From assembly GCF_014639435.1 (NCBI RefSeq), contig NZ_BMFZ01000003.1:1-64000 (forward strand): a stretch of 64,000 nt of DNA. Reading direction: 5' to 3'. The stretch comes from Hafnia psychrotolerans. Its GTDB lineage: Bacteria > Pseudomonadota > Gammaproteobacteria > Enterobacterales > Enterobacteriaceae. Below, piece by piece: positions 14,785 through 22,040 of this stretch (its first letter is position 1; each line of letters starts with the position of its first letter). The position numbers and the translations under genes were made by a program. Under the pieces are notes generated by a model. The model made no database searches and had not been told where the DNA came from. It saw nothing but the letters and a program-made list of their open reading frames with translations.

Positions 14785-14984
14785 CACAACGGCATGCCCA
14801 TTCATTCCCTTACTCATTGTTCGTGCGTATCCGTGGATACAGGTGAGTGGGCATGGCCGTTGTGTCGGTAGCATAAAAGGCAATGCGCGGGGTTCCCTAC
14901 CCCGGATCTGGTTCGACTCCAGCCGCACGACTCTCTAACAACTCTCCATGCTGTGTGTTTGCCCTCTCCTCGAGGGCTTTTTTT
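14785..14984 (+). ncRNA. Candidate structured RNA with tRNA-like 3' half
   Basis: No good coding frame covers this stretch. It begins with a long imperfect inverted repeat (14785-14800 against 14848-14864). It continues with a cloverleaf-like part: D-like arm GCAT-AAAAGGCA-ATGC (14871-14886) preceded by TA; anticodon-like arm CGGGG-TTCCCTA-CCCCG (14888-14904) with T33 and a CCC triplet; T-like arm with loop TTCGACT (14912-14918) and 4 paired bases. The 3' strand CCGCACGA (14923-14930) can pair with 14860-14868 with one bulge, or CGCACGA with TCGTGCG at 14821-14827. No CCA follows. A terminator, GCCCTC-TCCTC-GAGGGC and seven T (14961-14984), closes it. It may be a decayed tRNA or a phage sRNA. 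Confidence 0.5.
14961..14984 (+). terminator. Intrinsic terminator
   Basis: GCCCTC stem, TCCTC-type loop, GAGGGC, then seven T. It lies within the leftward operon, so downstream genes would need antitermination or another promoter. Confidence 0.75.
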
Positions 14985-15050
14985 CATCCATCGCAAAGAA
15001 GCCTGCCATTCACCGCGGGCGTTTTGTCATGGGCCAAAAAAGGAGCTGCT

Positions 15051-15437
15051 ATGCAGATTATCCCCAAGTTATCGAGAGAACGCCTCGCCGCGCTACCGCC
15101 AGGTACACCGCTGCGAATTGGCCGTCAGTTAGTGACGTTCAATGAATGCCGCGCTGATACCGTTTTCTATACCGACCAGGCAGGCACGCCACGCCAGTTT
15201 GCTGAAGCCATTATCTGCGCCTCAGCGACTGAACATGTCGAGTCACAGATGTGCGACTACTGCGGCAAGTTCCGGCTGCCGGCCGATTTACAGCTGATAG
15301 TTGTTGAGCAGTATCGCGGTTCGAAAACTCACACCGTCTGCAAAGAAGGTCTTTGCGCCTACATGTTGCAGATGCAGAAACGCACAAAACCGGCACCAAC
15401 GATGCGCGGCGCCAGAGGTAAGACATCATGGAAATGA
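15051..15437 (+). CDS. Phage protein with Cys-rich (zinc-finger-like) C-terminal half
   Basis: 128 residues starting MQIIPKLSRERLAALPPGTP. The ATG has AAAAAAGGAG seven bases upstream, and a longer open frame upstream is non-coding RNA sequence. The segment CDYCGKFRLPADLQL...HTVCKEGLCAYMLQM contains C-x2-C and C-x4-C, suggesting one bound zinc. The first half reads like a small beta domain (TPLRIGRQLVTFNE). Family unknown to me. It overlaps the next small gene by 10 bp. Confidence 0.7.
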   Translation: MQIIPKLSRERLAALPPGTPLRIGRQLVTFNECRADTVFYTDQAGTPRQFAEAIICASATEHVESQMCDYCGKFRLPADLQLIVVEQYRGSKTHTVCKEGLCAYMLQMQKRTKPAPTMRGARGKTSWK

Positions 15438-15589
15438 ACACAGCAAAAAAGGTGCAGTACCGTCACAAGCTGACTGGTGAGGACGTCCGCAACTGGCACC
15501 CACTGACAGCTCGCGGGTTCTGGTTCCCTGCTGCGATGCTTCTGATCGTAACGGTTGTCCTGTTATTGGCCGATGCAGTATGCCAATGA
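15428..15589 (+). CDS. Small single-span membrane protein
   Basis: 53 residues, MEMNTAKKVQYRHKLTGEDV..., with one C-terminal membrane segment (FWFPAAMLLIVTVVLLLADAV, about 31-51) after a polar N terminus. It is linked by overlaps to both neighbours (10 bp with the gene before, ATGA with the gene after), so it is probably translated as part of the operon. An alternative ATG lies two codons in. Function unknown. Confidence 0.6.
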   Translation: MEMNTAKKVQYRHKLTGEDVRNWHPLTARGFWFPAAMLLIVTVVLLLADAVCQ

Positions 15590-15759
15590 CTCAAAACGCG
15601 CCCGATGAGGCGCAGGTAACCGAGGACCTGATCCTCTCACTGTGCGTCGCCCGACGCATATCTCCGGCAAGCCTTGAACGACTAGCTATTCGACTGGCTC
15701 ACATTGAGGCAATTCTTGATGCCCAAACCGACGCAGGAAATCAGCATGCTCACATTTAG
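15586..15759 (+). CDS. Small helical protein before exonuclease
   Basis: 57 residues, MTQNAPDEAQVTEDLILSLC..., with a helical core LERLAIRLAHIEAILDA. It starts in an ATGA overlap with the membrane peptide gene and runs 14 bp into the exonuclease gene, consistent with tight operon packing. No family recognised. Confidence 0.6.
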   Translation: MTQNAPDEAQVTEDLILSLCVARRISPASLERLAIRLAHIEAILDAQTDAGNQHAHI

Positions 15760-16414
15760 AGTGATCGACACGGAAACAACTTCGTTCGAGGGCGGCATTG
15801 TTGAAATCGCCAGTGTAGACATCGTAAACGGTGAAATTTGTAACCCCACCAGCGACTTTGTACGGCCTTCTGAGCCTATCAGTTTTGAGGCTATGGCAAT
15901 CCATCACATCACAGAGGAAATGGTCGCAGACGCGCCGCCGCTCGACGCTGTGATTGATAAGTATCTCGGTGCTGACGTCTACGTTGCGCACAACGCCGCA
16001 TTCGACCGTGAAAAACTGCCAATGATCGCCGGACCATGGATTTGCACGTTGAAACTGTCCAGAAAGCTCTGGCCGGAAGGCGGTCACGGTAACCAGTACT
16101 TACGTTACGCAAAGGACATCAACCCTTACGTGCCTGAGGGCCTCTACCCTCACCGCGCGCTTTATGACTGCTACGTCACCGCTGCGATTCTGCTGCGGAT
16201 GAATAAAGAGGCGCGCTGGACAATTTCGCAGATGCGGGAAATCACAAATAGCCCGTCTCTGCTCCACGTGATGCCGTTCGGCAAGCACAAAGGAAAAACC
16301 TTTGTCGATATCGCCGCCATTGATGCCGGTTACTTCCGCTGGCTGCTCGGCCAGTCAGATGTATCTGAGGATCTGGCGTTCACTGTTAAGCAAGCCATGG
16401 GAGCAATGTTCTGA
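15746..16414 (+). CDS. DnaQ-like 3'-5' exonuclease with C-terminal DUF3820-like domain
   Basis: 222 residues from ATG at 15746 (AGGAAA upstream). DEDDh exonuclease residues are Asp8 and Glu10 (VIDTETT), Asp87 (VAHNAAFD), His136 and Asp141 (PHRALYDC). A C-terminal segment PFGKHKGKTFVDIAAIDAGYFRWLL (about 177-201) matches the small domain often fused to phage exonucleases. It resembles exonuclease X-type enzymes acting on DNA ends. Next to the Sak4-like and SSB-like genes it likely belongs to the phage recombination module. Stop overlaps the next start as TGATG. Confidence 0.9.
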   Translation: MLTFRVIDTETTSFEGGIVEIASVDIVNGEICNPTSDFVRPSEPISFEAMAIHHITEEMVADAPPLDAVIDKYLGADVYVAHNAAFDREKLPMIAGPWICTLKLSRKLWPEGGHGNQYLRYAKDINPYVPEGLYPHRALYDCYVTAAILLRMNKEARWTISQMREITNSPSLLHVMPFGKHKGKTFVDIAAIDAGYFRWLLGQSDVSEDLAFTVKQAMGAMF

Positions 16415-17097
16415 TGGGTACTCCAGTATTGATACTCGGGGACTCCGGCGCGGGTAAGTCGTACAGCCTGCGCAACTTTGTGCCAGAAGAATGCCTTCTG
16501 ATCCAATGCATCCCCAAACTTCTCCCGTTCCGCTCGAAAGGCTGGCGCATCAACGGCCAGCCTGATGCCGACGGCGTGGCCCAGCGCGGGAACGTGTTTC
16601 GAACCGACGACTGGAACGAAGTGCAGGACAAAATCCAGCGCATGGTTCTGTCAAAAACGCGGAAGGTGCTCATCATCGATGACTTCCAGGTGGTGATGCA
16701 GCACGAAAACATGATGCGCGCCTACCAAACGGGCTACACCAAGTTCACTGAAATGGCGGATCACGTCTGGCGGATCATCACGGCGGCCACGCAGCTGCCG
16801 GACGACGTTCGTGTTTACTTTCTGGCTCACACAGAAGAGAGCGAAGGCAAAATCCGCATGAAGACCGCTGGGAAGATGCTCAACGAAAAGCTGACACCGG
16901 AGGGGTACTTCTCCATCGTTCTGCGCGCCATTAAGAAGGACGGCAAGCACGTCTTTCTGATCAAGGGTGACGACAACGATACCGCCAAAGCACCACCCGA
17001 TTTATTCCCTGACCTGTCCGAAATGGACAATGACCTCAAAGCTGTGGACGTCGCGATCTGCGACTTCATGTCTGATTCTTTAGGAGCAACAATCTGA
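16414..17097 (+). CDS. Sak4-like RecA-fold ATPase (single-strand annealing)
   Basis: 227 residues. Walker A GDSGAGKS (9-16), Walker B VLIIDDFQ (about 85-92), and a later segment VRVYFLAHTEES typical of phage AAA_24/Sak4 proteins, which are single-domain RecA-like ATPases promoting annealing or strand exchange in phage recombination. It is flanked by an exonuclease and an SSB-like partner, the usual company of Sak4, with overlapping starts on both sides. Naming rests on motif and context. Confidence 0.85.
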   Translation: MGTPVLILGDSGAGKSYSLRNFVPEECLLIQCIPKLLPFRSKGWRINGQPDADGVAQRGNVFRTDDWNEVQDKIQRMVLSKTRKVLIIDDFQVVMQHENMMRAYQTGYTKFTEMADHVWRIITAATQLPDDVRVYFLAHTEESEGKIRMKTAGKMLNEKLTPEGYFSIVLRAIKKDGKHVFLIKGDDNDTAKAPPDLFPDLSEMDNDLKAVDVAICDFMSDSLGATI

Positions 17098-17798
17098 TGC
17101 AACCAATGAGTTTTAAATTCGACGCAGAAGCCGCTAAGAAAGCTGGCGCAGGCATGGGTATTTCCGAGAATGGTGCCTACGAAGGCGTCATCACCTCCGC
17201 TATTTACACCTTCGGTAAAGATGGCAGCCAGTCGCAGGGGCTGGAAATCAGCTTCGATTCTCACGGCGCGAAAGCAAATTACCTGCGCATCAACTTCCTC
17301 GGCCGCGATGGCGAGCCTACCTTCGGTATGGGCCTTATCTCCGCGCTACTCTGGTCTGCGGGCATTAAAGAAGCCGCACCTATTCAAATCCAGGGGCCTG
17401 ATGGTCCTGAATGGCATAACCAAGCGTTGGAAGGTAAACCCGCTGGTCTTGTTCTGCAAAAAACGCTCTATACCAAGAACGACGGCGGCGAAGGCTACAA
17501 AATGGAGATCCGCCAGGTATTCAAATGTGGCACGCGTAAAACCTACGCTGAGCACGCGGAAAGCTCCCCACCTGAAGCAGTCGATAAGTTAGTCGCCCTA
17601 TTGAAAGATCGTGATGAGCGGGATCCGAATGCCGCCGCTACTGGTCAGCGCACAACCAGCGGCCAACCACCGGCCAACCCTTACGCACAGCAGGCTAATC
17701 AGACGCAGACCTCACGCCTGCAGCAAGCCGCAGCTAATCGCCAAAACAACGTACCTCAGCAGCAGGTTCCAGACTTCGACGACGACATCCCCTTCTGA
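17097..17798 (+). CDS. Phage single-stranded DNA-binding protein (DUF669-like) with SSB tail
   Basis: 233 residues. The N-terminal ~150 residues look like an OB-type beta domain (NGAYEGVITSAIYTFGKDGS, GLEISFDSHG, NYLRINFLGRDG). A Gln/Asn/Pro-rich linker (about 185-222) ends in DFDDDIPF, the same acidic tip as host SSB. That tip recruits host repair and replication proteins (RecQ, ExoI, PriA and others). It is the typical partner of Sak4 recombinases. The gene overlaps the ATPase gene stop (TGATG). Confidence 0.88.
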   Translation: MQPMSFKFDAEAAKKAGAGMGISENGAYEGVITSAIYTFGKDGSQSQGLEISFDSHGAKANYLRINFLGRDGEPTFGMGLISALLWSAGIKEAAPIQIQGPDGPEWHNQALEGKPAGLVLQKTLYTKNDGGEGYKMEIRQVFKCGTRKTYAEHAESSPPEAVDKLVALLKDRDERDPNAAATGQRTTSGQPPANPYAQQANQTQTSRLQQAAANRQNNVPQQQVPDFDDDIPF

Positions 17799-17830
17799 CC
17801 CACCCGCCCGTCCGGGCGTAAGCGCTGGCA

Positions 17831-18016
17831 ATGAAAAAATACGCTGACAACCACCAATGCAAAACAAAAGCGGAGGCCGTCGAGTATGCCGTCGCCCAGT
17901 TCGAAGGGTTGAAAGCAGGTAAGCCAGTCCGGCGTCCGGGCTGGCTTTATCTCGACACGCTCGACGAGATAGAACGACGGGCGAAGCTAAAACAGGAAAA
18001 AGATGATGCGAACTAA
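17831..18016 (+). CDS. Small phage protein
   Basis: 61 residues, MKKYADNHQCKTKAEAVEYA..., strongly helical and charged, ending RRAKLKQEKDDAN. It sits in the same operon after the SSB-like gene and overlaps the next gene by 14 bp. No clear SD is seen. The first part (KAEAVEYAVAQFEGLKAGKPVRRPGWLYLD) resembles small proteins found in recombination regions of lambdoid phages. Function unknown. Confidence 0.6.
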   Translation: MKKYADNHQCKTKAEAVEYAVAQFEGLKAGKPVRRPGWLYLDTLDEIERRAKLKQEKDDAN

Positions 18017-18506
18017 CAGCTATTCAGCAGCAATGTTCATGTCATGGGTGCTAAGCCAAGGGATATTGACCTGCCCATTCCCTAACGTTCACCCGCTCAA
18101 CGCCAGGGAGTTCAGCAACTGCTACAACATGCTGAAAGACTTCCCGCTACTGGCAACTGAGCTTAAGAGAATGGCCATGTATTCCCGCGAATGGCGTGCC
18201 GTAGTTCAAAACTGGGAAGAGTGGACTGAATTAATGATCAATGGCCGCCTCGCCAAACTTTCAGAATTGATGACCGTCACGTTCATTCAACTCAGCATGC
18301 CAGCACTCAGCGCCCAGATTGATTTAACGACATGTATCGCAGGACCAAAGCGTCGAAATATTCGCGGTGGTCACGGCAGCTTCCATCTCTCAGATGAAGA
18401 TAGGGCCTTTATCCAGAAATCACGGGGACGCCTGTCGCTTAAGCGCATTGCCGCAGTTTTAGACCGTCCTTACCCCACAATAATGAGAAATGCGAAGCTT
18501 TTATAG
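18003..18506 (+). CDS. Hypothetical phage protein with C-terminal HTH-like segment
   Basis: 167 residues (starting MMRTNSYSAAMFMSWVLSQG). The first 110 residues are helical and hydrophobic-aromatic without a recognised motif. The C-terminal part (FHLSDEDRAFIQKSRGRLSLKRIAAVLDRPYPTIMRNAKLL) looks like a resolvase/Sigma70-type helix-turn-helix, so DNA binding is plausible. A second ATG follows one codon later. Function not known. Confidence 0.6.
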   Translation: MMRTNSYSAAMFMSWVLSQGILTCPFPNVHPLNAREFSNCYNMLKDFPLLATELKRMAMYSREWRAVVQNWEEWTELMINGRLAKLSELMTVTFIQLSMPALSAQIDLTTCIAGPKRRNIRGGHGSFHLSDEDRAFIQKSRGRLSLKRIAAVLDRPYPTIMRNAKLL

Positions 18507-18517
18507 GGAGACCATCC

Positions 18518-18805
18518 ATGAAAGAGCCCCCAGTTTCATTAGTCATGGGCGGCGTGAGCGCCTATTGGGACGGCAGGCAAGTTACTTGCCGATGTCCCTC
18601 TTATGATTTCCCTCACAGGTTCACCGGCGGCAGATGTAACGGCTACCACATGGCGAAAAACTGCTTCGAAAACCGCCTCACCTGTCAGGGCTGCAACTGC
18701 CTTCACTCCGATGGCTGCGATGTAATTAACGAAACCGAAAGCCCGGCTGAATGCCTATACGTGCTGGACTTCTGCGCCGACTACCAAATCAAGTTACCGC
18801 ACTGA
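18518..18805 (+). CDS. Cysteine-rich small phage protein
   Basis: 95 residues (MKEPPVSLVMGGVSAYWDGR...) with about ten cysteines, including CRC, CNGYH, C-x2-C-x-C-LHSDGC and two C-terminal Cys. This probably makes one or two zinc sites. GGGAG lies about six to eight bases before ATG. Product unknown. Confidence 0.6.
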   Translation: MKEPPVSLVMGGVSAYWDGRQVTCRCPSYDFPHRFTGGRCNGYHMAKNCFENRLTCQGCNCLHSDGCDVINETESPAECLYVLDFCADYQIKLPH

Positions 18806-18885
18806 TTCATCAATTAGATGATCGATCATTAATTTCCGCTCCATTAACGAACGGACCGCTCTGGCCTGTGCGTAGGTGAAAATTC

Positions 18886-19134
18886 ATGAAAATTGAGACC
18901 TCCTAATTAAAGCAACTGGTAATCACTGGGCTTGAAAATCTGGACCCGCATTGCGGCATGACCTGCAAAATATCGCTCGGACACGGATATGAAGGCATTT
19001 CAACAATCACCCGAGAAACCAACCAAACGACAGTTCTTTTTCTGTAAATCGGAAAAGCCCTAGGCGTTGATGTCGTCATGCTCGTAGATAAGCTTGAACA
19101 TTACGCTGCAATTAATGGAGAAATTGAAAAATAA
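18886..19134 (+). pseudogene. Small phage gene with two in-frame stops
   Basis: A single 83-codon frame starting ATGAAAATTGAGACC and ending LEHYAAINGEIEK is broken by TAA at codon 7 and TAA near codon 54. Between the stops it reads LKQLVITGLENLDPHCGMTC and GHGYEGISTITRETNQTTVL, and after them IGKALGVDVVMLVDK, which is clearly protein-like with no frame change. Both stops could come from single-base changes. The original product is unknown. Confidence 0.65.
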
Positions 19135-19200
19135 TGAGGCACCAACGAAGAAATTTTTAAAATGGTATAATAAAAACTCGATTAACCATTGAGAAAAAAT

Positions 19201-19446
19201 ATGAATATCGATGCGGTAGAGATGATTGACCCTGCCCTATTGAAGGGGTATATGGATGCAAAATATTCAGAAAATTCAAAAGGATTTGTTGATCGTTTAA
19301 TAATCACAGACCAAAGAATGTTCATGCTATGCAATGGTTTAATTGGACATTCATTCAAGTTCAGATTTAAAAGCACTGGGGAGGGTAGATTTATTTTTGA
19401 AGGATTGGAAAACGGAGAATATTTTTTCAAGGCTACCCCTTCTTAA
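19201..19446 (+). CDS. Small AT-rich hypothetical protein
   Basis: 81 residues from ATG at 19201 (MNIDAVEMIDPALLKGYMDA), with beta-rich C-terminal half (SFKFRFKSTGEGRFIFEGLENGEYFFK). Composition is more AT-rich than the genes before it, suggesting separate acquisition. Followed by a terminator. No family recognised. Confidence 0.55.
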   Translation: MNIDAVEMIDPALLKGYMDAKYSENSKGFVDRLIITDQRMFMLCNGLIGHSFKFRFKSTGEGRFIFEGLENGEYFFKATPS

Positions 19447-19473
19447 ATTAATTTCTAATTAACTCCTTTCAAA

Positions 19474-19495
19474 GCCGCTTAATAGCGGTTTTTTT
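19474..19495 (+). terminator. Intrinsic terminator
   Basis: GCCGCT-TAAT-AGCGG followed by seven T. The hairpin leads straight into the repeated leader sequence described in the findings. Confidence 0.65.
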
Positions 19496-19511
19496 ATGCC
19501 TGGAGAAAGCC

Positions 19512-19751
19512 ATGCGACACATCATTCGCGGCCAGCCCACGCTTGCCGAACAGTGCGCGGCCGATGCTGCTCTCACTGCCCACCAGCAGAAATACGGCGA
19601 TTACGCCCGATCTAAAAATTGCGAAACGTACCAGGTTAGCGTCGCTGACCGAACCTATTCAATCGAGGTGATGAACCGTAAAGCGTCTTATGTGGCCACG
19701 GTCATGAATCACCATCGCTCACTATCGAAAATTTGCGAGGTACCGGCCTGA
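19512..19751 (+). CDS. Small phage protein upstream of MT-A70 remnant
   Basis: 79 residues starting MRHIIRGQPTLAEQCAADAA; GGAGAAAGCC directly upstream supplies the SD. The end (KICEVPA, stop TGA) overlaps the next start as TGATG. The middle (CETYQVSVADRTYSIEVMNRKASYVATVM) looks like a small beta hairpin domain. The first eight codons recur, slightly changed, before the integrase gene. Function unknown. Confidence 0.6.
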   Translation: MRHIIRGQPTLAEQCAADAALTAHQQKYGDYARSKNCETYQVSVADRTYSIEVMNRKASYVATVMNHHRSLSKICEVPA

Positions 19752-19942
19752 TGTATCAGCTCATCTATGTAGGTCCGCCGTGGCAGTAAAGCAACAAAAT
19801 CAGCAACGGTGCCGCTGGAGTTCATTACAACACCATGACTCTGGAAGACATCAATCGCCTACCAGTCTGGTCTATCGCCGCAGACAGAGCGGTACTTGCG
19901 ATGTGGCATACCGGCAATTTCGACGACGACATTCCGTTCTAG
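19751..19942 (+). pseudogene. MT-A70 adenine methyltransferase remnant fused to an SSB tail
   Basis: The frame starts MYQLIYVGPPWQ and, after a TAA at 19787, continues SNKISNGAAGVHYNTMTLED and NRLPVWSIAADRAVLAMWHTG, clearly the N terminus of a phage MT-A70-type N6-adenine methyltransferase. Three lesions are seen. The catalytic DPPW reads GPPW, a Tyr codon in WQYN has become TAA, and after codon ~56 the gene jumps to GNFDDDIPF-stop, which is the tip of an SSB gene. Full-length enzymes are about 180 residues or more. An internal ATG (19835) could still express a 35-residue peptide ending in the SSB tip. Confidence 0.8.
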
Positions 19943-20001
19943 CGCGAGCGGCGCCAGCCCGTTCAGGGCTGGTCATTCCCCTTTCTATAGAGGCTATCAC
20001 C

Positions 20002-20194
20002 ATGCCTAAAGCCAAAACACAAACCGCTATCGTCGTGCGTAACGACGGCCAGAAGTGCGTGAAAATACACATGACCGCAACGACGTGGCCCGTAGTTTTA
20101 CTACCGCGACACCGGCCAGCGCGGCGGCGGGCACGGTCGGGCAAGATTGCTGCTGGACTCCATCAAGCCGATCGAAGCGCCAGGTGCCAAGTAA
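20002..20194 (+). pseudogene. Small phage protein with frameshift
   Basis: Frame 1 starts MPKAKTQTAIVVRNDGQKCV and KIHMTATTW. The sense then moves to another frame reading SFYYRDTGQRGGGHGRARLL and LDSIKPIEAPGAK, ending at TAA 20192-20194. A single indel near 20090 explains it. The C-terminal pattern YYRDTG..GG.G.ARLLLD.IKP is recognisable as a small conserved phage protein of unknown function. The uninterrupted frame 1 that runs past this point has an implausible Arg-rich tail and is not taken as the product. Confidence 0.6.
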
Positions 20195-20345
20195 TCGCCA
20201 ACGGGTTACTTGTTATCACAACTCACCCGACCCCAGCAGATTAAGTGAAATTGGCATTAGAAAATCTACTAATGAGAAATGTCGTATTCATTGAATAAAG
20301 TAGTATGATTTATTCCCCCGTATAACAAATGAGAAAAATAAAATA

Positions 20346-20984
20346 ATGGACGATATGACCTTACTAACTATATATGATTCTTTTCATAAACTGGCCGACA
20401 GTATAAGTGCTTCACCATCAACAAATGCTGCAATAATCATATCTAGTATAAGTGGTATTTCTGGGGTTTTACTTGGATTTGGAGTGCAGTGGTACAAGGA
20501 GAACGCATCTCGCAACGAGACAACAAGAGAAGCAAGTAAACTTATTGATATCGAATTGAAAAACATCCTTGAAGATGCTAAAACAGCAATTAAAGCAAGC
20601 AGTTACTTGCTAGATAATCATCCCAACAGGGATGCAACAAAGTTCTTAGTTCCAACACCAATTCAGCGTACATTTTATGACAATTACTTCTTTCGCATCG
20701 CTCTCACTATGGAAGAAAATAAACGCAGGAGTATAATGGAATCTTATGCTCAAATGTCTGAATACAACAACGACACAGGCTTTATTGATAATTTAACTAA
20801 CCGTACTCAAGATGAAATATTATATGGTTACGAGTATCTAATGTGGTTGGCTGCTTCGGCTTACAGACATGCTGAAAACAGCTTATCAGAAAAACCAAGC
20901 GCAGACGTTGACATTGATCATGCTAAGCTGGCGATAGAATTACAATTTGAATGCAAGTATTTAGAAACTAAACGGCAGCTTTAA
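20346..20984 (+). CDS. AT-rich membrane-anchored protein, possible moron
   Basis: 212 residues with one N-terminal membrane segment (NAAIIISSISGISGVLLGFGVQW, about 27-49) and a long helical cytoplasmic-type domain (ETTREASKLIDIELKNILED..., HAENSLSEK...). The gene is clearly more AT-rich than the phage recombination genes. A short AT-rich leader lies before it. Short TM plus helical domain is an architecture used by many lysogen-expressed exclusion proteins, but no such family was recognised. Function unknown. Confidence 0.65.
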   Translation: MDDMTLLTIYDSFHKLADSISASPSTNAAIIISSISGISGVLLGFGVQWYKENASRNETTREASKLIDIELKNILEDAKTAIKASSYLLDNHPNRDATKFLVPTPIQRTFYDNYFFRIALTMEENKRRSIMESYAQMSEYNNDTGFIDNLTNRTQDEILYGYEYLMWLAASAYRHAENSLSEKPSADVDIDHAKLAIELQFECKYLETKRQL

Positions 20985-21208
20985 TTTTTCAACTCAAATT
21001 TAATTATGTGCGTATTTTCGCCAGAGTTGACACATAAAAACCACTAATCTGAGGATTTTACCCCTACCGATCCTTAACGCTAGTGGCATATTTCTCCCAA
21101 TAATGGTGGGCATTTGTCTTACAACCTTTCTGACCCACCACGCGAAGATATGAACAAAATCAACGTAACTTAGCTGCAGGTGGCTTTGTCTTTAAAGAGC
21201 CATACAAG

Positions 21209-21340
21209 ATGCCAGTGCTAGCTGAGATTATAGAGCGTGCGCAACCTGAGCATCTGCTTAAATACTTCAGGGAACGTTTCGCACATCACAGAGCGAAGAA
21301 GGCAATGCTGGGTAAGATGGATGTTGAGCAGCCTAAATGA
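21209..21340 (+). CDS. Small phage protein, possibly 5'-truncated
   Basis: The frame EQNQRNLAAGGFVFKEPYK continues into MPVLAEIIERAQPEHLLKYF and RERFAHHRAKKAMLGKMDV, ending at TGA 21338. Protein-like sequence extends upstream of the only in-frame ATG (21209) back to a stop near 21130, so the original start was probably lost. The 43-residue form is given. Short helical protein near integrase; function unknown. The stretch 20985-21130 before it shows nothing clear. Confidence 0.45.
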   Translation: MPVLAEIIERAQPEHLLKYFRERFAHHRAKKAMLGKMDVEQPK

Positions 21341-21352
21341 TTAGGAGGTCGT

Positions 21353-21616
21353 GTGGCTAAACCCGAAGAACCTTATCGGTGGTTAAAGGTAGAAAGCTAT
21401 GAAGTGAAAAGCACATCAGGTAAGAGAGGCAAAATTCACATTAGGCCACTTCCTAATCAATGGGCAGCCGAGATGCTACAAGTCGAATGTTCAAAAAAAC
21501 TATCCAAGAATTATCCCGTAGGAACCAGATTTGAAATACTCGCAAAGCTGACTGATCGAGAGGACGGTGGTGAATATATCTACAGTTCGTTTCGATGGGA
21601 TTTTAAAATGATTTAA
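21353..21616 (+). CDS. Small hypothetical phage protein
   Basis: 87 residues from a GTG start with AGGAGG five bases upstream (MAKPEEPYRWLKVESYEVKS). It is basic and beta-rich (GKIHIRPLPNQWAAEMLQVE, TRFEILAKLTDREDGGEYIY). It lies where excisionase genes often are, but no winged-helix motif was recognised. Unknown function. Confidence 0.6.
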   Translation: MAKPEEPYRWLKVESYEVKSTSGKRGKIHIRPLPNQWAAEMLQVECSKKLSKNYPVGTRFEILAKLTDREDGGEYIYSSFRWDFKMI

Positions 21617-21732
21617 ATGGCCGCACAGAATGCAATTAAGCACGATTGCATGAACCTAAGGCTATTAATCGCGCACGTATAATTCCCAATAAATGGTTTC
21701 CCATTTTAGCTTACGAAAAAATAGGAATATAA

Positions 21733-21981
21733 ATGACTAAAGTATTGGTTGAGGCATTTGGACTCTTACTGGATGCTTCCGTTTCGAAATCCACAAGGCC
21801 GAGCAATGGGGCTTTTACGACCATAACAAGCTTAGTAGTCCCGAAAACAAAGCAAAGTACAGAAATTTTCACTGGGTGGAGGCAAGATACTGGAGTTTAC
21901 TTCTCAAGTAACGATGGATGCTCTGGTGATTACTTTCTTATTGATGAGACACCTACCGAATATCACTTTGTAACTCGTTGA
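21733..21981 (+). CDS. Small hypothetical protein before integrase
   Basis: 82 residues (MTKVLVEAFGLLLDASVSKS...), beta-rich, ending DYFLIDETPTEYHFVTR. An imperfect hairpin with six T (about 22000-22023) follows, then the leader peptide and integrase. Not recognised; AT-rich. Confidence 0.5.
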   Translation: MTKVLVEAFGLLLDASVSKSTRPSNGAFTTITSLVVPKTKQSTEIFTGWRQDTGVYFSSNDGCSGDYFLIDETPTEYHFVTR

Positions 21982-22040
21982 GAACAACTGAATACAAATA
22001 GGCTGCCAATCGGTGGCCTTTTTTACGCCTGGAGAAAACC

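Noticed and set aside
14738-14938. Small plus-strand and minus-strand frames in the structured RNA region
   Set aside because: They span the inverted repeat and the tRNA-like arms; no SD and no protein-like pattern.
14883-15050. N-terminal extension of the Cys-rich protein to 184 residues
   Set aside because: It covers the tRNA-like arms and a terminator, and the real start at 15051 has a strong SD.
19780-20244. 154-codon frame overlapping the MT-A70 remnant
   Set aside because: The second half gives an Arg-rich unlikely protein; two other decayed genes explain the sequence better.
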